Shown in pieces: positions 24,147-30,436 of a DNA stretch of 30,436 nt. The DNA is from an uncultured Lachnospiraceae bacterium. GTDB lineage: Bacteria; Bacillota; Clostridia; Lachnospirales; Lachnospiraceae. Every line of letters begins with the position of its first letter. The stretch's first letter is position 1. The DNA is taken from the NCBI GenBank assembly GCA_910588655.1, contig CAJUPJ010000040.1, positions 1-30,436 of the forward strand, written 5' to 3'. A program made the translations under genes and the position numbers. Under the pieces are notes generated by a model. That model was not told the DNA's origin. It did not search any database and was given only the letters and a program-made list of their open reading frames with translations.

Positions 24147-24944
24147 CTATACACGCTGCCATTCCCCATCGTGATAATAAACTTTAGTTTTCCACCCTGC
24201 CAGGGTAGTAAAATCAACACTATCAACAGATTCTTTTGGAATGACCACTATCACAGATCCAGGCTTCCCAGACCCTGCAATTAACAAATCATTACCAGGT
24301 GTAATGCTGAAGTAGCCTTCTGCAACATCAACCACTTTGTTAAAATCTGGTATACAGCTGTTTACCTTTACACCTGTCTTTCCATTTATAGTATGTTTTA
24401 AATCCCCTATGGCAGGCTTCCCCTCTTCCTGCAAGTAAAACCGGACAATACCACCACCAGCAGCCCAAAAAACCAATATAAGCGCACACACCAGTCCAGC
24501 CAGCATTCCCACAGCAATAATTATAAGCAAGGAGCAGCACTCATGTTTTGCTACTCCCCATAAAGCAAAAACTGTCCCAGATACACCTGGGACTACACTA
24601 TCTGCAGTACACACTGTCAAACAAGAAACAACAACTAACAAGGCAGAACGTCCTGCATTTAACACCCGCAGCAAAGTAAACAAATGCCTAGGCATAACAT
24701 CACATAACGATTTCCTGGTCCATTTTAACAAACCGTTCCAGCCATTGTACAATAACCCTGTACAAAGCAAAAAAGCCAGCAGTCTGGCAGCCTGGCAAAC
24801 CCCTGTGAAACTTCCAAACAAACAACCACAGCCAGCAAATGAAACCGGGATTACTACCAGACAAACTAAACTAAGCAAACAATCCCTAAAAGCATATTTA
24901 GCTATAAGCATTGCAACATATGAATTCTTCTTAAACACAAACAC
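24147..24944 (-). CDS. Multi-pass membrane protein, paralogue 1
   Basis: A GTG at 24944 (MFVFKKNSYVAMLIAKY) has AGGAGG 8 bases upstream. The 265-residue protein has about four membrane segments in residues 10-170, with several Cys and Gly, and then a soluble C-terminal domain. That domain reads KTGVKVNSCIPDF, VVDVAEGYFSI, GNDLLIAGSG and VVIPKESVDSVDFTTLAGW. The same domain, in the same order, ends the next gene (24997-25749), so the two are tandem paralogues. The membrane parts have diverged much more. The domain is probably a small beta-rich sensor or binding module. No named family is recognised. Confidence 0.7.
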   Translation of the reverse strand: MFVFKKNSYVAMLIAKYAFRDCLLSLVCLVVIPVSFAGCGCLFGSFTGVCQAARLLAFLLCTGLLYNGWNGLLKWTRKSLCDVMPRHLFTLLRVLNAGRSALLVVVSCLTVCTADSVVPGVSGTVFALWGVAKHECCSLLIIIAVGMLAGLVCALILVFWAAGGGIVRFYLQEEGKPAIGDLKHTINGKTGVKVNSCIPDFNKVVDVAEGYFSITPGNDLLIAGSGKPGSVIVVIPKESVDSVDFTTLAGWKTKVYYHDGEWQRV

Positions 24945-24996
24945 AACCTATACCTCCTAAAAACTGCCTCCCTCTTCAGAAGACAGCCTGCCACTG

Positions 24997-25749
24997 CTAC
25001 AAACTTTCCGTAACCTCTTTCCATTTATTATCACTATAACATACTCTAAATACACACCCAGTTACTGTAGTAAAAGTAATATCTGTTACTAACTCTTTGG
25101 GTATAACAACAGCTTCTTCTTTCTGTTTTCCGTATTCTACGATTACTAAATCGTCATTGTCATTAACAGCAAAGTATTCCCTGCCAAGCTTAACAACCCT
25201 GTCAAGCTCTGGCATACTGCTGTTCACTTTCACACCAGTTTCTGCATTAACAGTGAGTTCTGGCTCAAAAATATCTGCATTGCCACCCAGATACACTCTA
25301 AAACTAACAATACTTCCAACTTGAATATGAAACCTTAGAATTTCACAAAACAGACACTCAAAAAAGGGAGGTATATACGTAGTTATACCTAAAACAGATA
25401 AAACCAAATCTGTATCAGATACAAAAACAAAAGAGTAAATACACAAGCCTGCAGCAACAAAATAACAAAGCTCAGCTACAGCCAGTACAACAACATAAGG
25501 TTTTGTTAAAACACTGTTAAAACGGCGTTTATTACAAAACAGGTTACAAATCTTGCAAAAATGTATACACGCAAACAGCAAAAGCGCCATACAACCAGCG
25601 GGTACTGACCTGCATAAAAAACCAAATGCAGCAAGAGAATAAATACCTGACCCCCAAAGCACAGCCATAGCTAAATTTGCAAACTCATTCCCAGGAAGGA
25701 AAAAAGCAAGCGAAGTTATTAAACGGAATCTTTTTCCCAGCACAAACAT
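24997..25749 (-). CDS. Multi-pass membrane protein, paralogue 2
   Basis: ATG 25749 (MFVLGKRFRLIT) follows GGGGG by 8 bases and lines up with the MFVFKK start of the neighbouring paralogue; an in-frame GTG lies 3 codons upstream. Of 250 residues, about four membrane segments lie in 10-150, and a C-terminal domain reads ETGVKVNSSMPELDRVVKL, YFAVNDNDDLVIVEYG and VVIPKELVTDITFTTVTG. It matches the C-terminus of 24147-24944 almost position by position. The gene lies 25 bases after the secreted repeat protein and 52 bases before paralogue 1, so all three are likely one unit at the cell envelope. Confidence 0.7.
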   Translation of the reverse strand: MFVLGKRFRLITSLAFFLPGNEFANLAMAVLWGSGIYSLAAFGFLCRSVPAGCMALLLFACIHFCKICNLFCNKRRFNSVLTKPYVVVLAVAELCYFVAAGLCIYSFVFVSDTDLVLSVLGITTYIPPFFECLFCEILRFHIQVGSIVSFRVYLGGNADIFEPELTVNAETGVKVNSSMPELDRVVKLGREYFAVNDNDDLVIVEYGKQKEEAVVIPKELVTDITFTTVTGCVFRVCYSDNKWKEVTESL

Positions 25750-25774
25750 AGGCAGCACCCCCAGACCACAAAAG

Positions 25775-27283
25775 CTATTTTACCTTGTACGAAACAGTTT
25801 TACTATTTACTGACTGCGTATTAGTCACAAATACCTTAACAATATTTCCTTTCTTAAGTTTTTTGCTTACTTTCACAGACCACTTTCCATTGCCATCAGA
25901 AACAGTGTTATATACTTTACCAGCTACTTTTACAGTTACTTTTGCATAGGCAGCAGAGGTTCCCTTTACAGTTTTCTTACCTCTCTTAGCAACAGTTATA
26001 ACAGGAGCTGTGGGTTTGCCATTTTGTCCAGCTTCTTCACTACTGGCAGGTTCCTGTAAACCATCTACAGTAAAGTACGCCATACAAAAATTTTCATCAA
26101 TATCTTGATTAGCAATACGTACAGTGTAATCCCCATTCTTTTTAATTACAACAGAGGAACTTTCAAGCACATTTTCCCTTGTTGATGTTTTCCACACTTC
26201 ATTATTCCCTTCATCACAAGGATGGATAGTACCCTCAACTACCCTTACTGTCCCAGACTGGAAAGATGGAAGATATTCCTGGCTGTAATTAAAAGTGACT
26301 GTAGCTTCCGAATGGCTGCTGTTGTACTGGATATCCTGTACAGAAATCCTTGTGGAAGCTGGCATAAAACCAAGGTAAGCAGTAACTGTAAATGGTATTT
26401 TATATCCATTCCAGCGTTCACCCCTGCAATAATATGTACCTGCCTTCAAGTACACAGAATAAGGTTTCCCATCAACATTAGCCATTGTTTCTTCTTTAAC
26501 AAGGCATGATGTCAGGTCTCGGTTTGAGTACAGCGTCCAGTTGGCACCATCATCTTCAGCAACCGGATATACAAACAGCCAGCCATCTTCCTGGACTGTA
26601 AAACTGTACGTATCTGTATTTCCAGACCATTTAGTTTCAATATCATCCTGCCATGCAAACTGCCCATCACCCATAACATAATCCTTAAGACCGTCTGGAC
26701 TTTGCACAACAGGGATTTCATTTACAGGAACACTATCACTTGTACTGTCATACACATTAACTGCACTGTCCACAGAAGATAAATCATCAGGAACAAAACC
26801 AGCATATACTGTAACAACAAATGGCACTTCATACCCATTCCACCGACTTCCCCTGAAATAGTATGTACCAGCCTCCAGGTCAAAACCTTTAATTTCTGTC
26901 CTGTCCAAAGGAGTTGTCTTTATACTGCCACCAATCTTAGCAGTAAGGGCATAGTTACCAAACAGCTCAACATCTACATCATTATCCCCAGCCAAAGCTG
27001 CCAGGTACAACGTCCCAGGCTCTTCCAGGACAATCTTGTGTGCATCTGTGTAACCACTCCACTTCGTTTCTATGGAATCCTGGCTGGCGTACACACCATC
27101 ATTATCAATATAGTCACGGAAACCATCAACAGATGAAACAACCGCATACTGTACAGAGCCATCTTCCTTGCTGTTTTCTTCTGCCTGCACCACTACCGTT
27201 GCCACAACAGGCATAGTCTGTGGCAATACTAAAGCCACCACTGCACTAGCTAAACCCATCACAAACATCTTTTTTACTCTCAT
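25775..27283 (-). CDS. Secreted protein with tandem repeats and Ig-like end
   Basis: ATG 27283 has AGGAGGG upstream. A signal peptide spans about 1-34 (basic MRVKK, hydrophobic core, cleavage near VVVQA). Two repeats of about 130-150 residues follow, sharing WSG-x-TD near the middle and GTYYFRG/GTYYCRG then RWNGY-x-x-PF-x-VT-x-Y-x-GF near the end. This is the look of beta-sandwich surface domains. The C-terminal 80 residues (APVITVAKRGKKTVKGTS ... VFVTNTQSVNSKTVSYKV) resemble a Big_6-type bacterial Ig-like domain. There is no LPXTG or membrane anchor, so it is free or bound non-covalently. It heads the unit with the two membrane paralogues. An adhesion or binding role is inferred. Confidence 0.8.
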   Translation of the reverse strand: MRVKKMFVMGLASAVVALVLPQTMPVVATVVVQAEENSKEDGSVQYAVVSSVDGFRDYIDNDGVYASQDSIETKWSGYTDAHKIVLEEPGTLYLAALAGDNDVDVELFGNYALTAKIGGSIKTTPLDRTEIKGFDLEAGTYYFRGSRWNGYEVPFVVTVYAGFVPDDLSSVDSAVNVYDSTSDSVPVNEIPVVQSPDGLKDYVMGDGQFAWQDDIETKWSGNTDTYSFTVQEDGWLFVYPVAEDDGANWTLYSNRDLTSCLVKEETMANVDGKPYSVYLKAGTYYCRGERWNGYKIPFTVTAYLGFMPASTRISVQDIQYNSSHSEATVTFNYSQEYLPSFQSGTVRVVEGTIHPCDEGNNEVWKTSTRENVLESSSVVIKKNGDYTVRIANQDIDENFCMAYFTVDGLQEPASSEEAGQNGKPTAPVITVAKRGKKTVKGTSAAYAKVTVKVAGKVYNTVSDGNGKWSVKVSKKLKKGNIVKVFVTNTQSVNSKTVSYKVK

Positions 27284-27368
27284 TATAAAAACCCTCCTCT
27301 AGTCTTAATCTAGCAGCTTAAACCTGCCTTAAAAAGTTTACTCACCGTCAAAACAGACCCTCTTCTGC

Positions 27369-27803
27369 TCATGACATTCCTGTACTGCCAAAACCTCCCC
27401 GGTCATTGCCCTCCAGAAAAACAACCTCATCAAACCCCACAGCAGGCTGGTTCTTAACTATACGGAACTGGCAAATCCTGTCATTAACGTGTATCTCTGT
27501 ATCCCTGACAGCAAAAGCTGGAAAACACCAGACATCGTTATCCCCACAGTACGAATTATCAATTATTCCTACAGAGTTTGCCTGGATAACACCAAAATTC
27601 TTAAAAGTACTGCTTCTTGGTACTAAATGGGCTTCATAACCTTCAGGAAGTGCCATTGCTACACCAATGGAAATTAATTTAAAGTCACCCTTCTTCAAGG
27701 TGACATTCTCAGCGGCACGCAAATCAATCCAGTCAGACTTGCCGCCAATACAGGCAAGCTTGTCAATCTTATCTGTAAAATATTTAATTTTTACCCTTTC
27801 CAT
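27369..27803 (-). CDS. dut: dUTPase (dUTP diphosphatase)
   Basis: Trimeric dUTPase hydrolyses dUTP to dUMP and pyrophosphate, keeping uracil out of DNA and feeding dTMP synthesis. All five motifs are visible in the 144 residues: DLRA (27-30), PRSST (62-66), GIIDNSYCG (79-87) with the catalytic Asp and Tyr, RICQ (109-112) and the P-loop-like RGGFGSTG (135-142) near the C-terminus. ATG 27803 has GAGGAG about 6 bases upstream. The gene is intact. dUTPases are common on phages and large plasmids. With endonuclease IV 3.6 kb away, it suggests concern for uracil-related damage on this element. Confidence 0.95.
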   Translation of the reverse strand: MERVKIKYFTDKIDKLACIGGKSDWIDLRAAENVTLKKGDFKLISIGVAMALPEGYEAHLVPRSSTFKNFGVIQANSVGIIDNSYCGDNDVWCFPAFAVRDTEIHVNDRICQFRIVKNQPAVGFDEVVFLEGNDRGGFGSTGMS

Positions 27804-27910
27804 AAATACTCCTCTCTTAGTTTAAAAACAGTTACCCACACTTCAGCATTTCACAACTGGAAACCTTAAATTAACCTGTGACAGTTACAATTACCAGCCC
27901 AGGCTAACTA
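27804..27910. other. Short gap before the structured region
   Basis: This stretch lies between the strong terminator at 27911-27937 and the dUTPase start. No strong promoter is recognised, although dUTPase must be expressed from here if the terminator is efficient. Confidence 0.4.
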
Positions 27911-27937
27911 AAAAAGGCGGGGCTTAAAAGCCCCACC
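27911..27937 (-). terminator. Strong terminator of the structured region
   Basis: On the minus strand GGGGCTT-tt-AAGCCCC, with a few flanking G-C pairs, is followed by TTTTTT. Transcripts from the parB side or from a local promoter would end here. It closes the hairpin series at 27911-28280. Confidence 0.85.
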
Positions 27938-28280
27938 ACTGCAGATTAGTCCAATGGACCAAGACTGGCAGCAGTTTCCTGGCTGCCAGCCAAAAGGATA
28001 ATAAGATTATGAAAAACCGTCCAGTTTTACCAGAACGGCAATACCAAAGGCCTCCTGTTGAGGCCAAAAACTGCTGCCAGTTTCCTGACAGTAGCCTAAC
28101 CACAAAATTCTGGAGGACACCTTCCTGAACTGCAAGGTGTACACACCAAAAACTGCAAAAGTTCTTCACTTAAGCAGCACTATAGCAAACCAGACCAGAA
28201 ACCTTGGGGAAATTTTACAACAACACAACCAGCATCCCTGGCTCTCTCACTATTACGTATATATAGCCAGATATTGTGTT
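27911..28280 (-). ncRNA. Candidate structured non-coding RNA
   Basis: Read on the minus strand, this stretch after parB holds a series of hairpins and then a strong terminator. In order: CTGGCT/AGCCAG (28265-28270 with 28238-28243); ACACCTT/AAGGTGT (28117-28140); CTGTCAG-GAAA-CTGGCAG; GGCCTC/GAGGCC (28049-28065); CCGTTC/GGACGG near 28020-28037; CTGGCAG-c-CAG-GAAA-CTG-CTGCCAG (27965-27989). Two end in GNRA-type GAAA tetraloops, a hallmark of folded RNA. GCAGTTTTTGG occurs twice, before two of the stems. An 81-codon open frame over the stems is low in complexity and lacks an RBS. The 5' end is unknown. It does not match a class I can name. It could instead be a DNA element such as a single-strand origin. 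Confidence 0.55.
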
Positions 28281-28348
28281 TTATTAAGTTAAATGTTTTA
28301 AGGTATTACAAACAGCAGGCAACCTGATACTGCTTCCAACCACTTCTA

Positions 28349-29374
28349 CTATCTTTGCCTATTGCCTGGCATCATCTGTTCCTGATGCCATTCTTTAACA
28401 AGTTTTTCTATCAGTTCAATCTTCTGCCTGTCTGTATAGCCATCTGGGAAATATGGGTTCAGCCTGTCAGAGCGTATCCTTATTTGTTCCCTCTGGTTTG
28501 GTTTTTCTTCTTCCAACACTGTATAAACAGCATCCATGCCCAGCTTTCCCGACTGGCTCATGCGTTTCAGCCTGTTTGCCTGCGATAACGAAGGCGTACA
28601 CTGCTCCATATCCATTACTGCATGAAGCTCATACTGTTCCTCCTCATTCAAATAAGATAACTCCACCGCAACAGTAAAAGCTATCCTTCCTTCATCTACC
28701 ATATCCAATATCTTAGGAATGAGATATGTCAGCCGGATATACCGGTTAATCTGCCGCTGGCTCTCCCCTGCCTGCCTTGCCAGTTCCTTACTTGAATCCA
28801 CTTTTCCTGATTTATCTGTATTTTTCAGTCCCCATACACCACTTTCAGATATAAAGGTTTCAAGTCCTGCAAACTTTTCCGTAGGGTTTTCCAACTTTTT
28901 GCCAACTTGGCAGGAAGTTAAATCCGTCCGTCTCCCCTGTTGTTTCATTGCCTCCAGCCTCATACGGTAAGCAAATGCTTTTTCACTTGGTTTGACATGC
29001 TCCCTTTGCAGGTTGCTGTCCACCATTGCGATTACCGCCTGATTATCATCTAATTCCACAACCATAACAGGAACTTTATCCACTCCTGCCCATTTGCCGG
29101 CTGCCTTTCTTCTGTGTCCTGCTATCAGCTCATAACCCTTACCTGCCGGATTTGGTCTTGCAAGCAGCGGCACCAGTACCCCCTCCTTTTCAATGCTCTG
29201 CATCAGTTCAAATAATTCTGTATCCATTTCCACCTTAAACGGATGGTTTTTGAAATCCGCCAGCTGGTTCAGGGATAAATACTGGATTTTACCATCAAAA
29301 ATGTTCTTCTTACTTCCAACACCCTTGTTTTGAACGGCTGAAGAATAACCCAGCCTTTTTTCTGTCATTTTCAT
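28349..29374 (-). CDS. parB: ParB/RepB/Spo0J family partition protein
   Basis: ParB-family proteins bind parS-like sites and act as CTP-dependent clamps for DNA segregation, usually with ParA. The N-terminal ParB domain starts near IQYLSLNQL (about 30) and holds LIAGHRRKAA (about 83-92), the variant of the GERR box in this family, then DSNLQREHVKPSEKA (about 119-133). A helix-turn-helix lies near SSKELARQAGESQRQINRYI (about 183-202). The C-terminal region is helical. I chose ATG 29374, 5 bases after AGGAGG; GTG 29380 and ATG 29368 are alternatives. Length, 341 residues, is normal. No ParA gene adjoins it in this window, which is unusual; the partner may lie elsewhere or be absent. Confidence 0.9.
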   Translation of the reverse strand: MKMTEKRLGYSSAVQNKGVGSKKNIFDGKIQYLSLNQLADFKNHPFKVEMDTELFELMQSIEKEGVLVPLLARPNPAGKGYELIAGHRRKAAGKWAGVDKVPVMVVELDDNQAVIAMVDSNLQREHVKPSEKAFAYRMRLEAMKQQGRRTDLTSCQVGKKLENPTEKFAGLETFISESGVWGLKNTDKSGKVDSSKELARQAGESQRQINRYIRLTYLIPKILDMVDEGRIAFTVAVELSYLNEEEQYELHAVMDMEQCTPSLSQANRLKRMSQSGKLGMDAVYTVLEEEKPNQREQIRIRSDRLNPYFPDGYTDRQKIELIEKLVKEWHQEQMMPGNRQR

Positions 29375-29805
29375 CACCACCTCCTATTTCAAAATAAAAA
29401 GACCATCCATCCCCAAAGCAAGTTTCTTAAAAAACTCTGAAAATGAACGGTCTCCCATACTCTTTTATTTAATTGGATAACACAATTTTTGATGAATTAT
29501 TAACTTTACTTTGATGTGTTTCCGCACCCCACATCCAGAACCACTGAAACGTTTACACCATCGGAAACTGCTTTTTTATACGTTTTTTGGTCACTTTTTG
29601 AAAAGGTAAAAAACCTCTCAAAGTGCCTAAAATCAAGGATTTTCACGAATCTGTCCGATGTAGTAGGCATACGCTCTCCACATGCCCCGTTCCCTGATAG
29701 TTCAACATTTTAAATTTTACACAATTTTATAAAGCTATAAAAACAGATATTTTTATATAGCAAAACTATTAAAATTCTTATCTGATTTTCTGCATTGTCC
29801 TGAAA

Positions 29806-29835
29806 ACGGTGGCAAATGGGTGGCATTGCCACCGT
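29806..29835. promoter_or_regulatory. GGTGGCA palindrome, candidate ParB or Rep site
   Basis: ACGGTGGCA (29806-29814) and TGCCACCGT (29827-29835) are perfect 9-base arms. Between them a second GGTGGCA makes a tighter palindrome, GGTGGCA-T-TGCCACC (29819-29833). So there are two direct copies and one inverted copy of one 7-base motif, an arrangement typical of protein-binding sites. It does not match the chromosomal parS consensus. Confidence 0.5.
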
Positions 29836-29892
29836 ATTAATATAATAAATATTTCTTTATTTATAACTCTGATATCATAGTTATTCAATTAA

Positions 29893-29925
29893 AAAACAGT
29901 AACTTACAATAAAGGTTACTGTTTT
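29893..29925. terminator. Bidirectional terminator at the CRISPR trailer
   Basis: AAAACAGTAAC (29893-29903) pairs perfectly with GTTACTGTTTT (29915-29925) around an 11-base loop. On the minus strand it is followed by TTTT. It lies 18 bases from the degenerate end repeat and would end the array transcript. Confidence 0.85.
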
Positions 29926-29942
29926 CTCTTTGTCCATATAAT

Positions 29943-30342
29943 TCTTAAATACCCTTTAATGGGCTACATATATTTCTACTAAATCTGGCTATTGCCAGTT
30001 TTATTGGGCAGAAACGTGTCAGTGCCCTTTAACGGGCTACATCCATTTCTACATGGTATTATTACTTTACCGTACACGCATAATCCTGTGTCAATGCCCT
30101 TAAACGGGCTACATCCATTTCTACTGATGAGGTTGAGGTGAAATCTGAACTAGTTTTGTGTGTCAATGCCCTTAAACGGGCTACATCCATTTCTACTCGA
30201 GGTCAGAGGAACCAACTATACAGACATTGTGTGTCAATGCCCTTAAACGGGCTACATCCATTTCTACTAGTTATTATTCCAATTTTGTTAGTTATTGGCT
30301 TTTTGGTGTCAATGCCCTTAAACGGGCTACATCCATTTCTAC
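29943..30342 (-). CRISPR. CRISPR array, six repeats, five spacers
   Basis: Repeats of 37 bases lie at 29943-29979 (degenerate), 30016-30052 (two changes), 30088-30124, 30160-30196, 30231-30267 and 30306-30342; the last four are identical. Spacers are 36, 35, 35, 34 and 38 bases. The repeat holds a GCCC ... GGGC stem. Read on the minus strand it ends in ATTGACAC, close to the ATTGAAAC 5' handle of type I and III crRNAs, and the degenerate repeat is then at the trailer end; both facts set the orientation to minus. A terminator follows the trailer. No cas gene is in the window; they may lie to the right or act in trans. The type (I-B, I-C or III) cannot be fixed from the repeat alone. Confidence 0.95.
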
Positions 30343-30436
30343 CCTGCCCTTCTGGAAGCCCCTGTTTATAAGGCTTTGAGAGGTGCGTTTTCCCCAAGAT
30401 TTTTTTAATTGTTACAAAAGTGTTACATTTTGCCAT
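30343..30436 (-). promoter_or_regulatory. Probable CRISPR leader (partial)
   Basis: This stretch touches the last perfect repeat on the side where new spacers are expected. It contains no further repeat, is A-rich further out (a run of seven A at about 30402-30408 on the minus strand) and GC-richer next to the repeat. A 77-codon open frame here runs into repeats and is not a gene. The window ends before the leader does. Confidence 0.6.

Larger units (their letters stand above)
29381..29942. other. Palindrome-rich gap upstream of parB
   Basis: No gene is seen in about 560 bases. Inverted repeats include GATGTG/CACATC (29513-29518 with 29530-29535), a nested hairpin with arms CACTTT and AAAGTG (29592-29625), distant arms CATCGGA/TCCGATG (29559-29565 with 29654-29660), and ACGGTGGCA/TGCCACCGT (29806-29835). 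Just upstream of the parB RBS, AGACC and GGTCT followed by TTTTTATTTT could form an attenuator-like stem. The density of palindromes fits a centromere, origin or regulatory region. Confidence 0.5.

Noticed and set aside
27924..28169. 81-codon minus-strand open frame in the structured region
   Set aside because: It runs across the hairpin stems, has no RBS, and its Trp/Leu-rich product reflects the inverted repeats. A non-coding reading is better supported.
29559..29660. Chromosomal-type parS site upstream of parB
   Set aside because: The palindromes seen do not match the TGTTNCACGTGAAACA consensus, so no classical parS is claimed.
30203..30436. 77-codon minus-strand open frame at the right edge
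   Set aside because: It crosses CRISPR repeats and repeats the peptide NGCSPFKGIDT, which is just the translated repeat.
1..30436. TAG recoded to an amino acid across the element
   Set aside because: Several genes, including parB, end naturally at TAG, so a global recoding does not fit; only the 10486 TAG looks like an interruption.
1..30436. tRNA or rRNA genes
   Set aside because: I saw no cloverleaf with a T-loop motif or CCA-like end and no rRNA-like conserved stretch.

Overview
The window looks like accessory DNA, probably a plasmid, megaplasmid or other secondary replicon, from a low-GC Firmicute of the Lachnospiraceae/Clostridia type. The reasons are high AT content, strong AGGAGG-type ribosome binding sites, Rpn/PD-(D/E)XK family genes, a ParB gene, and many short orphan genes with long gaps and low coding density. 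The species and replicon type are inference. Nearly every gene lies on the minus strand; the one convincing plus-strand gene is a small Cys-rich protein at 14495-14692.

Layout, left to right. 1-2.9 kb: a terminator, small proteins (one STAS-like) and an FtsZ-like GTPase with its own promoter. 3-6.3 kb: a decayed Rpn nuclease gene, several small orphan genes (two share an N-terminal motif) and a tiny zinc-ribbon reading frame. 6.6-9.2 kb: an intact NACHT/STAND NTPase, probably anti-phage, with direct repeats upstream. 9.3-11.3 kb: AT-rich DNA with decayed frames and microsatellites, then a gene whose frame continues 94 codons past one TAG. 11.5-14.1 kb: an intact Rpn-family gene, then a decayed DUF3850-like gene and a frameshifted AAA15/OLD-like ATPase. 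14.1-17.6 kb: small genes, a SLOG/YpsA-like domain without a start codon, and two adjacent proteins with the same C-terminal end. 17.7-22.2 kb: a set of membrane, winged-helix and STAND-like ATPase genes, most with frameshifts. 22.6-27.8 kb: an intact block of endonuclease IV, two paralogous multi-pass membrane proteins, a secreted repeat protein and dUTPase. 27.9-28.3 kb: a non-coding stretch with a series of hairpins, two with GAAA tetraloops, ending in a strong terminator. 28.3-29.4 kb: ParB, with a palindrome-rich gap upstream. 29.9-30.4 kb: a six-repeat CRISPR array read on the minus strand; no cas genes are in view.

How it fits together. ParB, the FtsZ-like GTPase and the palindromes may serve maintenance. 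Endonuclease IV and dUTPase both limit uracil and abasic damage. NACHT, AAA15, the STAND-like ATPase, Rpn, SLOG and CRISPR make a defence-like accessory set. Much of that set is broken while the maintenance and repair genes are intact. Several breaks fall in A or G runs, so slippage (phase variation), real decay and base-calling error must be told apart.
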